Shown: positions 21,202-31,980 of the stretch, one piece after another | Layout: each line of letters begins with the position of its first letter | Position numbering within the stretch: the stretch's first letter is position 1 | Origin: Zoogloea sp. | Lineage (GTDB): Bacteria > Pseudomonadota > Gammaproteobacteria > Burkholderiales > Rhodocyclaceae | Length of the DNA: 53,315 nucleotides | Direction of reading: 5' to 3' | Assembly: GCF_017302315.1 (NCBI RefSeq) | Contig: NZ_JAFLDT010000020.1 | Span: 1 to 53,315, forward strand | Notes under the pieces: model-generated | The model's input: only the letters and a program-made list of their open reading frames with translations | Databases searched by the model: none | Told to the model about the DNA's origin: nothing | Made by a program: the position numbers and the translations under genes

Positions 21202-23232
21202 ATGACCATTCGATTTGCCTACTGCTTCCTCGTACCGGCACTGTGCTGGGGCCTTGCTGCGCGTGCCCAAGACGCATCGCTGGCAGACCTGAGCCTTGAG
21301 GAACTGGTCAGGCTCGATGTCACGGCGGTATCCCGCAAGGCGCAGAAGCTCTCGGATACGCCTGCAGCGGTGACGGTGCTGTCGGCCGCCGACATCCGGC
21401 GCAGTGGCGCCCGCAGCGTGCCCGAAGCCCTGCGCGAGGTTCCCGGCGTGATCGTCGCGCAAATCGGGGCCGGGCGATGGTCGGTGGGGGTTCGCGGGGT
21501 TGAGGGGCGGTTCTCCAACAAGCTGCTTGTCCAGATTGACGGCCGCAGCATTTACAGTCCCTTGTTCTCCGGGGTGTTCTGGGAGGCCCTTGATGTAGTC
21601 CTTGAAGACGTCGAGCGGATCGAGGTGATTCGTGGCCCCGGTGCTTCCCTATGGGGCGCGAACGCGGTGAATGGGGTGATCAACATCATCACCCGCAAGG
21701 CAACGGCAACCGTTGGAAGCCTGGTGTCCGCCACGGTGGATGATGGAGGGCATTCCTCCCTGGCGGTACGCCAGGGTGTCAGTCTGGGGGATGTCGGAGC
21801 CCTGCGCGTCTTTGCCAAAGGCAGTGAGCTGGGCGGGTCGCGGACCCGGGATGGTGCATCCGAGCCGGATTACAACCGTGGCTGGCTCGCAGGCTTTCGC
21901 ATGGATGGTGCGGGGTCCGGGGCGGACGCCTGGACGCTGCAGGGCAACAGCAGCCGCCGAACGAGTGGTGAGAACATCGTTGCCACATCCCTGACGGGTC
22001 AGCCAGCCCCGCTCTCCCTCGATTTCGTGTTCGAGAGCGCCAGCCTGCTGGGGCGTTACAACTGGGGTCTTGCCGGAGGAGAAGCCTCCCTCCAGGCCTA
22101 TGTGGATCATCAGTTTGCCAACGTTGGCACCTACGGCAAGGGTACGGTCAACACGGCAGACCTGGATTTCCAGCATCGCCTGGTTCCTTACGGTGTCCAT
22201 GAAATCATGTGGGGGCTTGGCGGGCGGATGTTGCAGACGGAAATCGTTGCGGCCTCATCGGTGTTGAGCATCACCCCACCGCGACGACAGTCCCGGGTAT
22301 TCAGTGCATTTGTACAGGATGAGATCACCCTGGTTCCCCAGACCTGGAAGCTGACGGTCGGCGGCCGCTTCGAGTATTCCAGCCGGTCGCGCTTCGAGCC
22401 CCAGCCAACCGCTCGGCTGATGTGGACACCCAATATGGAAGACAGCGTCTGGGCGAGCTGGTCCCGGGCGGCACGCACGCCTTCCATCGGCGAGAGTGAT
22501 GCCACCATTCTTTTCGGTGCCCAGCCGACGCCGCCAGGATCCCCGTTTCCGATGGTGGTACTGGCCTCCCGGCCCGGAGACGGCTGGAGCCGACGCGCCG
22601 AGCGGGTGGATACGCTGGAGTTGGGCTATCGGCGGAACCTGGGCAATGGCAGCTTCGAGGCCGTGTTTTTCCACAGTGATTACCACCGCCTGATCTCCGA
22701 GCAGACGGACCCCAACGGACTGGTCTTTCCGACTTCGCCGCTGCCTGTCGCGCCCTTCGTCGCGCCGATCCAGTACTTGGAGCGGGGCAGCCGGTCTGCC
22801 GCGCGGCGCCAAGGGATCGAGGTGGGCGCGGATCTGCCCCTTACCACCGCCTTGCGTCTGCAGGCCAGCTACACGCTCATGGATACCCGTGTCCGGCGCA
22901 GCGCCGATGCCGCCGCCAATGCGACCGCTCGAAATCTGGAGGAGTCCGCGCCAAAGCATTGGGCCAGCCTGCGCATGACGGTGAATCTGGGGCGCGGTCA
23001 GGAGTTCGATGTGGCGGCCCGACGGGTTGGCGCCATCGGCACGGGCGAAGTGCCCGCTTACACGGCTGTTGACCTCCGCTACGCCTGGCGGGTGAACCGC
23101 TATTTCGATCTGTATTTCATTGCCCAGAACCTGTTTGACCCGCTTCACCTCGAGTACGTGTCCAACTTCTTTCCTGGGCAGCCGGTATATCAACCCCGGC
23201 GTGCCTTTGTCCAGGGCGTGTGGCGTTTCTGA
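21202..23232 (+). CDS. TonB-dependent outer-membrane receptor
   Basis: The 676-residue protein has a signal peptide of about 23 residues (ends A-R-A-Q). Its plug domain has L-S-L-E-E-L-V, S-D-T-P-A-A-V-T-V-L, V-P-E-A-L-R-E-V-P-G-V, G-R-S-I-Y and the conserved I-E-V-I-R-G-P-G-A-S-L-W-G-A-N-A-V-N-G; a 22-strand type barrel ends V-Q-G-V-W-R-F. ATG at 21202 starts the signal peptide; the longer frame to 21040 lacks one. It heads a four-gene operon with yfiR 11 bases on. In this context the receptor may act as a sensor feeding YfiR and the kinase rather than only as a transporter. The ligand is unknown. Confidence 0.9.
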   Translation: MTIRFAYCFLVPALCWGLAARAQDASLADLSLEELVRLDVTAVSRKAQKLSDTPAAVTVLSAADIRRSGARSVPEALREVPGVIVAQIGAGRWSVGVRGVEGRFSNKLLVQIDGRSIYSPLFSGVFWEALDVVLEDVERIEVIRGPGASLWGANAVNGVINIITRKATATVGSLVSATVDDGGHSSLAVRQGVSLGDVGALRVFAKGSELGGSRTRDGASEPDYNRGWLAGFRMDGAGSGADAWTLQGNSSRRTSGENIVATSLTGQPAPLSLDFVFESASLLGRYNWGLAGGEASLQAYVDHQFANVGTYGKGTVNTADLDFQHRLVPYGVHEIMWGLGGRMLQTEIVAASSVLSITPPRRQSRVFSAFVQDEITLVPQTWKLTVGGRFEYSSRSRFEPQPTARLMWTPNMEDSVWASWSRAARTPSIGESDATILFGAQPTPPGSPFPMVVLASRPGDGWSRRAERVDTLELGYRRNLGNGSFEAVFFHSDYHRLISEQTDPNGLVFPTSPLPVAPFVAPIQYLERGSRSAARRQGIEVGADLPLTTALRLQASYTLMDTRVRRSADAAANATARNLEESAPKHWASLRMTVNLGRGQEFDVAARRVGAIGTGEVPAYTAVDLRYAWRVNRYFDLYFIAQNLFDPLHLEYVSNFFPGQPVYQPRRAFVQGVWRF

Positions 23233-23243
23233 GGACTTGCCCG

Positions 23244-23795
23244 GTGTTGCGCCACCTCTCCCGGTTCGCATTGTTCCTGGCCCTCGGGCTGGCGGGGCTG
23301 CCCGTGGTGGTGGCCTCCCAGCCCGGCGAGTACCAGATCAAGGCGGCCTACCTGATCAACTTCGCCCGCTACGTGGAATGGCCGGCCAGTCGTTTGCCGC
23401 TGGGGGCGGTGCTGCGCCTGTGCGTGCTCGGCCGTGATCCGTTCGGGGGGGCTTTGCTTGGCCTGGACGGACGGCAGGTGCAGGGGCGCGAGGTGCGCTT
23501 CCGTCCGGTGGATAGTCTTGAGCAGGCCCTGGAGTGTCATCTCGTGTTTGTCTCCGGCTCGGAGGAGCGCCGTTTGGGCTTGATCCTGCGCGGCTTGGCA
23601 GGTCGGGGAGTGCTCTCCGTCAGCGATATCGAGGGCTTCGCCGAGGCGGGCGGAGGCATAGGGATGGTCACTGAAGATGATCGGGTCCGTTTCGACATCA
23701 ATCAGGCGACCCTGGCCAGGGACGGCCTTCGCGCCAGTTCCCAGCTTTTGCGCCTCGGGCGACAGGTGTTCGGCACCGAAAGGGCGTCCCGATGA
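23244..23795 (+). CDS. YfiR family (DUF4154) periplasmic protein
   Basis: The 183-residue protein has a signal peptide (about 1-26) followed by the family hallmark [19 protein letters not shown]. Later come L-V-F-V-S-G-S-E and [18 protein letters not shown], close to the family consensus for the C-terminal half. In Pseudomonas, YfiR binds and represses the diguanylate cyclase YfiN in the periplasm; here the neighbour is a CHASE8 histidine kinase, a likely alternative partner. GTG at 23244 is chosen because GAGG lies about eight bases upstream; GTG at 23220 would overlap the receptor stop. The stop overlaps the kinase ATG. Confidence 0.85.
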   Translation: MLRHLSRFALFLALGLAGLPVVVASQPGEYQIKAAYLINFARYVEWPASRLPLGAVLRLCVLGRDPFGGALLGLDGRQVQGREVRFRPVDSLEQALECHLVFVSGSEERRLGLILRGLAGRGVLSVSDIEGFAEAGGGIGMVTEDDRVRFDINQATLARDGLRASSQLLRLGRQVFGTERASR

Positions 23796-26569
23796 AGCCG
23801 CTGCGTGACCGCCCCATCGGCGCCAAGCTCGGCATCGTGGTCATCCTGAGCGTATTGATTGCCCTTGGTGTCGCCTTGCTAACGATCTTCATCATCGAGG
23901 TCCGCACGGAACTGCGGCGTGCCGACGAAGATGCCATGACGCTTTCCGAAATCGTTGCGGACAGCGCCATATCACCCCTTCGGTTCGACGATCCGCAGGT
24001 GGCACGCACACTGCTGGCATCGTTGCGCTACCACGAGCGCGTGGCCACGGCAATGCTCGTGCGCGCGGATGGTTCCGTGTTTGCAAGCTACCCTTCCGAT
24101 CTAGGCGAGGATGCGGCGGGAATCGCCGCATTGAAGCTACGCGCCGGCCAGGAAGCCGCCCCGGGTACGGTACAGGGTGGGCTGCTTCAGCGCCTCGTCA
24201 CCCAGCCGCTGCGCAGTGATGGTGAGGATCTCGGGGTGCTGGTCATTGAATTTGATCTGCATTCCATCCTGCGCCGGATTGTGCTCTGGATCGGCTTTGC
24301 CGTGTTCGGGTTGCTTGTCGGGTTGGTGGCAGCCGGTCTTTTCATCCGGCGTGTGAGGGGGATGATCGTCCATCCGCTGCAGCAGCTTGCCCAGGTCGTG
24401 CGCGAGGTGGGCGCCGAGAAGCGCTACGACCTGCGTGCCCCGGCGGGGTATGCAGATGAAGTGGGTGAGCTGATCGCCGGGTTCAATGGCATGCTGGGTG
24501 AGATCGCCGTCCGTGACCGGGAGCTCACCTTGCACCGGGAGCACCTGGCGTCCGAAGTGGCTGTCCGTACCGCGGAACTCCAGGCAGCCAAGGAACAGGC
24601 GGAGGCCGCCAGTAAAGCCAAGTCCCAGTTCCTGGCCAACATGAGCCACGAGATCCGTACGCCGATGAACGGCGTGATGGGCATGATAGGCCTGTTGCGG
24701 CAGACGCCCCTGGTGGAGCGCCAGGGGCACTTTGTTGATATGCTCGACCACTCCGCCCGTGCGCTCATGGAAATCATCAACGACGTGCTCGATGTATCGA
24801 AAATCGAGGCAGGCCGCCTTGAACTCGAGAGCCTGCCGTTCTCGCTTCGCGACACTGTAGACCAGGTGGCGGCCCTGTTTGCCACCTCAGCCCACGAACG
24901 CGGGCTGCTGCTGCGCCTGCACATCGACCGGGAGGTGCCGGAATCGGCCGTGGGTGATGCGCTGCGCGTCCGTCAGGTGCTCAACAACCTGGTGTCGAAC
25001 GCCCAGAAGTTTACCGAGGAGGGCGAGATCGCCATCCATATCTCCCGGGTCACCGGTAAACGGACGGGTTGTATGCGCCTGCGCGCTGAAGTGCGTGACA
25101 CGGGCATCGGCGTGCCCAGTGGGGCCGGTGCGCGGCTCTTCCAGTCCTTCTCCCAGGCCGACAATTCCATGGCGCGGCGCTTCGGCGGAACCGGGCTCGG
25201 TCTTTCCATTGCAAAGCAACTGGTTGAGCTGATGAATGGCGAAATCGGCTACGTCACGGAGCCGGGGCAGGGGTCGTGTTTCTGGGTCGAGTTTGAACTG
25301 GGTGTTGATTCCTCGGCGGACCCGGGCCGGCCGACCCTGATGGGGCGTACCGCCCTGCTGGCCATCGCGGATCCGCTGCTGCGCGATGAGCTCACCGAGC
25401 AGTTGGCGTTCCTGGGGTGTCGCAGCGAATTTGCGTTCGACCTGCCGGCTGTGGATGAAATGCTTTCCGACGGCACGGGCTTCGATTGGCTGGTGGTGGA
25501 TGCCCCCTTCGGGGGCGGCGGGTGCTTTGCGTCGCTCGGCAGTCTGCGGGCTCGTCGCGGCTGCCCGCAGCTGGCGGCGGTGGTCGGTGTCGGCCGAGAG
25601 GGCGAGGACGAAGCACGTGCGGCCGGTGCCACCGTCACGGTGGCGCGTCCCCTCATCGGGGCCGAGATTCGCCGCTTTCTGATCACTGAGCTGGCGCAAC
25701 CCGATGCGGCACTGTCCGCCACGGGGAAGACCCTTGCCGCCCATGTGCTGGTGGCCGAGGATCACCCGGTGAATCGCGAAGTGGTGACCGTCGTGCTGCA
25801 ATCCCTTGGATGCCGCGTTTCGGTGGCCGAGAATGGCCGTGAGGCGCTTGAGCGATGCTGTGCGGAGCGGTTCGATCTGGTCCTGATGGATATTCAGATG
25901 CCTGAAATGGACGGCCGCCAGGCCACCGTGGGTATCCGTGCCCACGAGGCCCGGGCTGGCTGGCCGCGCTTGCCGATCATTGCCCTGACGGCCAACGCGC
26001 TCAAGGAGGATCGCGATGCCTGTCTGGCCGCAGGAATGGACGATTACCTGGTCAAGCCTGTGTCGCGGGAGCAGCTATGGGCGGTATTGAGTCGCTGGCT
26101 GCGCGATGCGCTGCCGTCCGATCCTGATGGGTCGGCACCCCGGGCTTTCCCGGAGTCCGAGGCGGCGACCCGGAACCTTGAGCCGGCCATGGACATGGAT
26201 CTCCTGATGTCCCTGCCCGGCGTGAACGGCAATCGTGCCTCTCCGATGCTGCAGCGGCTGATTCCCCTTTTCGTGGGCGAGACCGAGCGGAACCTGCTGG
26301 CTTTGCGGGTGGGCGTTGAGAGCGCCGACGCCGAGGCGGTGCGGGCGCTTGCCCACAAGATGAAATCGGGCTGCCTGGCGGTCGGTGCAACATGGCTGGC
26401 CAGCCGGGCGCGTAGCCTGGACGAACGGATCAAGTCCGGCGGAACCCCGACCGGTGCGGATATTGATGCCATTGCCGAGGCCTGGGCGGCCTGCAAACAG
26501 GTTCTCCTGCGGGAGAAGCTGATCGGCGTGGATTTACTGGATCGGGCTGACAGCCTGATGGAACGATGA
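23792..26569 (+). CDS. CHASE8 hybrid histidine kinase with REC and HPt
   Basis: This 925-residue membrane phosphorelay protein has TM1 (about 14-36), a periplasmic CHASE8-type sensor (about 37-160), TM2 (about 162-186), HAMP (187-240), HisKA with phospho-acceptor His286 in M-S-H-E-I-R-T-P, and HATPase with N-N-L-V-S-N-A, D-T-G-I-G-V and G-G-T-G-L-G-L-S. A divergent pseudo-receiver region comes next, then a true receiver ([23 protein letters not shown]) and a C-terminal HPt (A-H-K-M-K-S-G). It overlaps yfiR and the next gene by ATGA. The expected acceptor is the REC-EAL protein encoded directly downstream. Confidence 0.93.
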   Translation: MKPLRDRPIGAKLGIVVILSVLIALGVALLTIFIIEVRTELRRADEDAMTLSEIVADSAISPLRFDDPQVARTLLASLRYHERVATAMLVRADGSVFASYPSDLGEDAAGIAALKLRAGQEAAPGTVQGGLLQRLVTQPLRSDGEDLGVLVIEFDLHSILRRIVLWIGFAVFGLLVGLVAAGLFIRRVRGMIVHPLQQLAQVVREVGAEKRYDLRAPAGYADEVGELIAGFNGMLGEIAVRDRELTLHREHLASEVAVRTAELQAAKEQAEAASKAKSQFLANMSHEIRTPMNGVMGMIGLLRQTPLVERQGHFVDMLDHSARALMEIINDVLDVSKIEAGRLELESLPFSLRDTVDQVAALFATSAHERGLLLRLHIDREVPESAVGDALRVRQVLNNLVSNAQKFTEEGEIAIHISRVTGKRTGCMRLRAEVRDTGIGVPSGAGARLFQSFSQADNSMARRFGGTGLGLSIAKQLVELMNGEIGYVTEPGQGSCFWVEFELGVDSSADPGRPTLMGRTALLAIADPLLRDELTEQLAFLGCRSEFAFDLPAVDEMLSDGTGFDWLVVDAPFGGGGCFASLGSLRARRGCPQLAAVVGVGREGEDEARAAGATVTVARPLIGAEIRRFLITELAQPDAALSATGKTLAAHVLVAEDHPVNREVVTVVLQSLGCRVSVAENGREALERCCAERFDLVLMDIQMPEMDGRQATVGIRAHEARAGWPRLPIIALTANALKEDRDACLAAGMDDYLVKPVSREQLWAVLSRWLRDALPSDPDGSAPRAFPESEAATRNLEPAMDMDLLMSLPGVNGNRASPMLQRLIPLFVGETERNLLALRVGVESADAEAVRALAHKMKSGCLAVGATWLASRARSLDERIKSGGTPTGADIDAIAEAWAACKQVLLREKLIGVDLLDRADSLMER

Positions 26570-28749
26570 CGGCAACTGAAAGCGCCCGAATACTTGTTGT
26601 GGACGATGACCCCCTGACCCGCCTGATGGCCTCCGAGGCGCTGCGCGAAGGGGGCTTCGCGACGCTGGAGGCGCAAGACGGTGCACAGGCGCTCGGCATG
26701 TTCGACGCGGCCGTGCCGGATCTGGTGCTGCTGGATGTGATGATGCCCGGTCTGAGCGGCTTCGAGGTCTGCGAGCAGATGCGTGCCCGGCCCAATGGTG
26801 CGTTGGTGCCGATCATCATGCTCACCGGGCTGGATGATGGCGACTCCGTGCAACGCGCTTTCGACGTCGGGGCCACCGACTTCATCTCCAAGCCGATCAA
26901 CTGGACCTTGTTGCGTTTCCGCATTCGTTACGTACTGCGTTCGGCCCAGGTCATGAAGGAGCTGACGCGCAACAAGGAAAGCCTTTCCAACGCCCAGCGC
27001 ATCGCCCGCCTCGGAAGCTGGGAGTGGCTCGTCGGAGATGACCGGGTGCAGCGCTCCGATCAGTACTACCGGCTTTTTGGCCAGCCAGCCAGCGCTTTCG
27101 GCGCAGGGATGGAGGCTGTGCTGGACCATGTCTATCTGCCGGACCGGCCCCTTGTGGCAGCGGCCCTTGAAGGCGCCCGCCGCGGCGTCGGCTTCCAGCT
27201 CACCTATCGGGTGGTATGGCCAGATGGCAGCGTCCGCACCGTTGTTGAAACCGTGGAGCCCGGGGACTCAAGCGAAGGGGCCGGACTGGTGATGGAGGGC
27301 AGCGCCCAGGACATCACCGATCAGGTCGATGCCCAGCGGCGAATCCGTCAGCTTGCGTACTATGACCACCTCACCGGGCTCCCCAATCGGGAGTTCTTCC
27401 GCGAAAACCTTCTTGGCGCAGCCGTGCGCTGCCTGCGCAACGACAGCCGATGTGCCGTGATGGTGGTGGATATCGACCGCTTCGCGCGCATTAACGACAG
27501 CCTGGGTCCCGAGCGCGGGGATCAGGTGCTTCAGGTCATCGGCCACCGGCTGCGGGAGTGCATGGGCGACCGGGCGCCCGCCGAGCCGGCTGGCGGAGGT
27601 GCCCTGCCCAGCTTCAAGGTGGCGCGTCTGGCCGCCGATGAATTCGGTATCCTGATGCCGGACGTGGGGCACCTGGATGAGGCGGTGGCGGTTGCCCATC
27701 GTTTGCTGGGTGTGGTGCGTGCCCCCATCCACGTGCCCGGGCAGGACATCACCCTGTCTGCCCGCATCGGGCTTGCGGTGATGCCTGATCATACCGGCGA
27801 CGCCGACGCCCTCCTGAAGGCCGCCGAGACGGCCCTCAACCGGGCCAAGCGTACCAATGGCGAGCCGGTTGCCCTGTTTTCCGAGGAGATGAAGATCGCT
27901 GCCTTTCTGCGCTTCACCCTTGAGGGTGAGTTGCGCCGAGCCATCGGGGAGCATGAATTGCGGGTCGTCTATCAACCCATCGTCGATGCGGCGACCGGCA
28001 TTATTGTGAAAGCAGAGGCGCTCGTGCGCTGGCCTCACATGGGGCGCGGGCCCGTACCGCCACCCGAGTTCATCTCCCTGGCCGAGGAAACGGGCATGAT
28101 CGTGCCCCTCAGCCGCGAGGTCTTCGAGCGCGTCTGCGCCGACATTGCCGAGCTGGAGGCCGACATGCCCCCCGGCTTCCGGATCAGCGTCAATCTCTCG
28201 GGGGTCAATTTCATGGACGCCCAGCTGATCCCGACCGTGCGTGCGGAACTGGCCAAGGCCGGTGTGCCGGCCTCGCGCATCGAGTTTGAGCTCACCGAAA
28301 CGGTGCTGATGCGTGACCTGGATTACGCCACGGGCATCCTGGCCCAGTTGCGGGAAATGGGTGTGCGGGTGGCTGTGGATGATTTCGGCACGGGCTACTC
28401 ATCCCTTGCCTATCTACGCCGTCTGGCCGTGGATACCCTGAAGATCGACAGATCCTTTGTCAGCGAACTGGACGATGGTCAGGGGATCGCAATCGTCGAA
28501 GCGGTGATCGGGCTGGCACACAGCCTCGGCCTGGAGGTGGTCGCTGAAGGCGTCGAGACGATCTCCCAGTTGGCTGCGCTGCACCAGCGCGGCTGCCATC
28601 TGATCCAGGGCTATCTGTTTGCACGGCCCATGTCGGCCAAGATGCTCTCCCAGGCCTTGCAGAGCGGCATCCGGCTGCCCCCCGGCTTGTCCCTGCCCTT
28701 GGTCGGGAAGGATGAGGGCATGTTTCCGGGTTCCTTCAGCAGCCCTTAG
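26566..28749 (+). CDS. REC-PAS-GGDEF-EAL response regulator (probable phosphodiesterase)
   Basis: The 727-residue cytosolic protein has a receiver (about 8-122; Asp57 in L-L-D-V-M-M-P-G, Lys109), PAS (about 145-255), GGDEF-like (about 265-435) and EAL (about 450-705). The cyclase signature is A-A-D-E-F (356-360) instead of G-G-D-E-F, which normally abolishes GTP binding, though D-I-D-R-F is kept. The EAL domain is complete: E-A-L (484-486), [14 protein letters not shown] and A-E-G-V-E-T. The preceding kinase (ATGA overlap) probably phosphorylates it, so receptor signals would control c-di-GMP breakdown. Confidence 0.93.
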   Translation: MTATESARILVVDDDPLTRLMASEALREGGFATLEAQDGAQALGMFDAAVPDLVLLDVMMPGLSGFEVCEQMRARPNGALVPIIMLTGLDDGDSVQRAFDVGATDFISKPINWTLLRFRIRYVLRSAQVMKELTRNKESLSNAQRIARLGSWEWLVGDDRVQRSDQYYRLFGQPASAFGAGMEAVLDHVYLPDRPLVAAALEGARRGVGFQLTYRVVWPDGSVRTVVETVEPGDSSEGAGLVMEGSAQDITDQVDAQRRIRQLAYYDHLTGLPNREFFRENLLGAAVRCLRNDSRCAVMVVDIDRFARINDSLGPERGDQVLQVIGHRLRECMGDRAPAEPAGGGALPSFKVARLAADEFGILMPDVGHLDEAVAVAHRLLGVVRAPIHVPGQDITLSARIGLAVMPDHTGDADALLKAAETALNRAKRTNGEPVALFSEEMKIAAFLRFTLEGELRRAIGEHELRVVYQPIVDAATGIIVKAEALVRWPHMGRGPVPPPEFISLAEETGMIVPLSREVFERVCADIAELEADMPPGFRISVNLSGVNFMDAQLIPTVRAELAKAGVPASRIEFELTETVLMRDLDYATGILAQLREMGVRVAVDDFGTGYSSLAYLRRLAVDTLKIDRSFVSELDDGQGIAIVEAVIGLAHSLGLEVVAEGVETISQLAALHQRGCHLIQGYLFARPMSAKMLSQALQSGIRLPPGLSLPLVGKDEGMFPGSFSSP

Positions 28750-28876
28750 ATCTTGCGACGGCTGGCGCCCGGTTTCCCTGGCGTGCGGCTCGGCAAACCC
28801 ATTGATCGGGCTGGCAGGGTGCACAGCGGCGGGATAGTCCCGGGCTGCTCTGGGACTGCAAGTACCCTCCCCGGGG

Positions 28877-30169
28877 TCACGCGCCGCGCTGTGCCGGGCG
28901 AATGGCGATGGACAGGCGATGTCCCTCGGTGGCTTCCAGCTCCCGCAACTGACGGATCAGGCTCTCGTCGAGCACAAAATCGGCTGCCAGCAGCATCACG
29001 CCGTCCCGCGTGACCAGATCGCGCGCCAGCACCATGCCGGGCTTCAGGGAGGACGGGCTGAGTTCGTTGCCCGTGCTGACCATCGTTTCGGTCGCGCCCA
29101 GTACCTCCACCAGGGCGTCCACCACCTGGGGGCAATAGCGCTTGCCACGGTTCTGCTGGATGAAAGCCACGGCTTCTTCCAGCTTCAGCTTGCGTGGCGA
29201 AAGGGTGCCGATCTGCAGGGCGTCGAAGTCGTTGGCGACGGCGAGTACGCGTGCCCCATAGGGGATGGCCAGACCGGAAAGCCGGTCCGGGTAGCCTTGA
29301 CCATCCCAGCGTTCGTGGTGCCCGCGGATGAAACTGCCGGCCTTGCGCAGGTTCTCCAGGCCCATCAGGACGGCCTGGCCGGTGACCGGGTGTTTGCGTA
29401 GCAGGCCCAGTTCGTCCCCGCTCATGTGAGATACGGGTTTGGACAGCAGTTCGTCGGGCAGGCCGATCTTTCCCACATCGTGGAGCAGCCCGGCCAGCAT
29501 CACGTCCTGAGCCTCGGTGGCCGGAAAGTTGAGCTTGATGGCGATCTTGCGGGCCAGGTCCGCCACCCGGCGGGAGTGGCCAGAACTGACACCTTCGCGT
29601 AGTTCGATCAGATTGGAGAACACCCGGATGGAGGTCAGGAAGCTCTGCTTGAGCTTCTCGTGGGCGATTTTCAGCTCGCCGGTTCGGGCCTCGACCTTTT
29701 CCTCAAGGCTGGCATTGAGGGACTTGAGTTCCTCGTTCTGGCTGCGGGTAAGCGCCTCCAGGCGGGCCTTCTCGCGTTCGAGGGCCTTGCGCTCAAGGGC
29801 TTCCCGGACGGTCAGCACGACGTCTTGATCATTCCAGGGCTTGGAGATGTAACGCGCAATCTGGCCGGCGTTGATGGCGGCGACAGTGGATTCCATGTCC
29901 GCGTAGCCGGTGAGGAGCAGGCGCACCGTGTCCGGATGGCGGCGGCGGGCTTCGGCCAGGAAGGTGGCGCCGTCCATCCCCGGCATGCGCATATCGGAGA
30001 TGATCAGGTCCACATGTTCCCGGCTCAGCATCTCCAGCCCTTCGGCACCGCCTCCGGCGACCAGCACCTTGTAGCCATGGGGGCGGAACAGGCGTCTGAG
30101 GGATGACAGGATGTTTGCCTCGTCATCAACGCACAGCAGGGTGAAACTCTCTTCGGTGGATGTACTCAT
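28877..30169 (-). CDS. HD-GYP response regulator with C-terminal LKPGM module
   Basis: The 430-residue protein has a receiver (about 8-125; Asp59, Lys110), a coiled coil (about 125-180), an HD-GYP domain (about 185-360; H-D at 230-231, H-H-E-R-W-D-G-Q-G-Y-P at 284-294) and a tail (374-415) reading S-L-K-P-G-M-V-L-A-R-D-L-V. HD-GYP proteins hydrolyse c-di-GMP; here the usual V-A-D is V-A-N (Asn313), so one metal ligand may differ, as in a known subgroup. ATG at 30167-30169 overlaps the stop of the upstream kinase (ATGA); the longer frame to 30526 is its shadow. It is last in a five-gene operon. Confidence 0.92.
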   Translation of the reverse strand: MSTSTEESFTLLCVDDEANILSSLRRLFRPHGYKVLVAGGGAEGLEMLSREHVDLIISDMRMPGMDGATFLAEARRRHPDTVRLLLTGYADMESTVAAINAGQIARYISKPWNDQDVVLTVREALERKALEREKARLEALTRSQNEELKSLNASLEEKVEARTGELKIAHEKLKQSFLTSIRVFSNLIELREGVSSGHSRRVADLARKIAIKLNFPATEAQDVMLAGLLHDVGKIGLPDELLSKPVSHMSGDELGLLRKHPVTGQAVLMGLENLRKAGSFIRGHHERWDGQGYPDRLSGLAIPYGARVLAVANDFDALQIGTLSPRKLKLEEAVAFIQQNRGKRYCPQVVDALVEVLGATETMVSTGNELSPSSLKPGMVLARDLVTRDGVMLLAADFVLDESLIRQLRELEATEGHRLSIAIRPAQRGA

Positions 30170-31977
30170 TCTTGGGCTCCGGCAGATGCCTCCTGATGAA
30201 CGGGAAGGGTGATGCGGAAGCGAGTCCCCGCCCCGGGGGTACTGCTTGCGCTGATGGTGCCGCGGTGCTTCTTGACGATGCCGTAGGACAGGGACAGCCC
30301 CAGGCCCGTCCCCTTGCCGATGGGCTTGGTGGTGAAGAAGGGGTCGAAGACCTTGTCGAGAACATCGGGGGGGATGCCCTGGCCATCGTCGGCCACTTCT
30401 ATCCAGACCATCTCCCCATCCCGGCCCGTGCGAACGGTGATGGTGCCCCGGCGCCCGTCGGGCATGGCCTGGGCCGCATTCACGAAGAGGTTCATGAAAA
30501 CCTGGTTGAGCTGGGAGGGCAGACACTCCACCAGGGGCAGCTCCCCATACTCGCGGACCACGTCGGCCCGATACTTGATTTCGTTGCTGGCGATGTTGAG
30601 GGTGCTGTCCAGCCCGTGGTGCAGGTCGGCGGCTTGCCAGTCCTGGGTCGTCTCCGCGCGGGAGAAATCGCGCAGATCCTGGACGATCTGGCGTACCCGG
30701 TTGGTGCCCTCCTCGGATTCGCCGAGCAACTGGTGGATATCCTCACGCAGGTAGTCGAAGTCCGCGGCCTTCTTGGCTGCCTCGATCCTGGCCCGGTGTT
30801 CGGGCGGCAGGGCTGCTTCACCCTCTTCGTAGCAGCTCACGACGCTCAGCAACTGCTCGACATAGCCCTTCAAGCTACGGATGTTCGAATTCACATAGCC
30901 GATGGGATTGTTGATCTCATGGGCCACGCCGGCCGCGAGCTGGCCGATGGACGCCATCTTCTCGGACTGGACCAGTTGCTGACGGGTGTCCTGCAGGCGC
31001 ACATTGAGTTCGGTCAGTTCAGCGTAACGCCTGAGCAATTCCTCCTCCGCCTGCTCCCTGCGCGCAATGTCGTCCTCGAGGCTGGCCTTGGCCCGCTGTA
31101 GCTCCTCGGTGCGGCGAGCCACCTTGGCTTCCAGGTCGGCATGCATGCGCAGGAGTTCCATTTCGGCGGACTTGCGCTCCGAGATGTCCTGGAGCGTCTC
31201 GATGGCACCGATGACCTCGCCCAGGGCATTGCGCAGGGGGGCGGCGGTGAAGTAGAGCCAGCGCCCTTTTTCACCCATGTTGGGAAAGAAGTCCTCCGCC
31301 TCGTAGGCGCCTTCGATGGTCGGAGAGCGCCGGAGCTTCTTGCCACCATAAAGTCTCAGCATGTCTTCGATCTGCCCCGACACAATGAGGTCGGCCATGA
31401 TCGGGCGTTTCTCGGGGTAGAAGGCTGACCACTGATCGCAGGTTCCGATCAGCTTGCTGGCTTTCAGTCCGATGACTTGCTCGCAGGCGCGGTTCCAGTG
31501 GGTGACGGTATGCCGGGCATTGATGACCAGGGTCGGGACGGGGTCGGCATCAATGATCTGGGTCAGCAGTTGCTGGGCCTGCTTCTGGGCTGCCTCCGCA
31601 CGCTTGCGCTCGGTCACGTCGATGAAGTTGCAGACGATGGTCCGCTTCTCCTGGATCTCTTGATGGGAAACCACCAGTTCGACCCAGCGCTCATCGCCCG
31701 ACTTGGTGAGCAGCAGCGTCTCGTAGCGGCCGACGGCATGTTCGCCTTCCAGCCGGGCCTGACCCCGCTCGCGGATGGTATTGCTGACGCTGGCGGGGTA
31801 GAAGGCCCAGAAGTCCTTTTCGATGAGTTCCGCCGGGGTGAATCCGCTCAGCCGGGACATGGCCTTGTTGGCATAAAGCACTTTGCCGCCCCGATGCAGC
31901 AGCAGGCCTGAACTGAGCGAATCGGCGAGGGGGAAAAGGGTGCCGGGCAAGGGATACACGTTGGTTGGGGCCGTCAT
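30166..31977 (-). CDS. Cytosolic PAS-PAS histidine kinase
   Basis: The 603-residue protein has no membrane segment. PAS1 (about 15-125) is followed by PAS2 (about 135-268, with PAC-like L-Q-D-I-S-E-R-K), a long coiled coil (about 270-340), HisKA with His353 in A-G-V-A-H-E-I-N-N-P, and HATPase with N-L-F-V-N-A-A-Q-A-M-P-D-G, D-D-G-Q-G-I and K-G-T-G-L-G-L-S. The H-box type (H-E-I-N-N-P) is that of HisKA kinases that often lack a built-in receiver. Likely targets are the two REC proteins of the same operon. It starts 3 bases after the HDOD gene and overlaps the HD-GYP gene. Confidence 0.92.
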   Translation of the reverse strand: MTAPTNVYPLPGTLFPLADSLSSGLLLHRGGKVLYANKAMSRLSGFTPAELIEKDFWAFYPASVSNTIRERGQARLEGEHAVGRYETLLLTKSGDERWVELVVSHQEIQEKRTIVCNFIDVTERKRAEAAQKQAQQLLTQIIDADPVPTLVINARHTVTHWNRACEQVIGLKASKLIGTCDQWSAFYPEKRPIMADLIVSGQIEDMLRLYGGKKLRRSPTIEGAYEAEDFFPNMGEKGRWLYFTAAPLRNALGEVIGAIETLQDISERKSAEMELLRMHADLEAKVARRTEELQRAKASLEDDIARREQAEEELLRRYAELTELNVRLQDTRQQLVQSEKMASIGQLAAGVAHEINNPIGYVNSNIRSLKGYVEQLLSVVSCYEEGEAALPPEHRARIEAAKKAADFDYLREDIHQLLGESEEGTNRVRQIVQDLRDFSRAETTQDWQAADLHHGLDSTLNIASNEIKYRADVVREYGELPLVECLPSQLNQVFMNLFVNAAQAMPDGRRGTITVRTGRDGEMVWIEVADDGQGIPPDVLDKVFDPFFTTKPIGKGTGLGLSLSYGIVKKHRGTISASSTPGAGTRFRITLPVHQEASAGAQE

Positions 31978-31980
31978 GGT

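Noticed and set aside
28836-28857. Terminator between the convergent signalling operons
   Set aside because: AGTCCC and GGGACT can pair but leave a 10-base loop and no T run on either strand.
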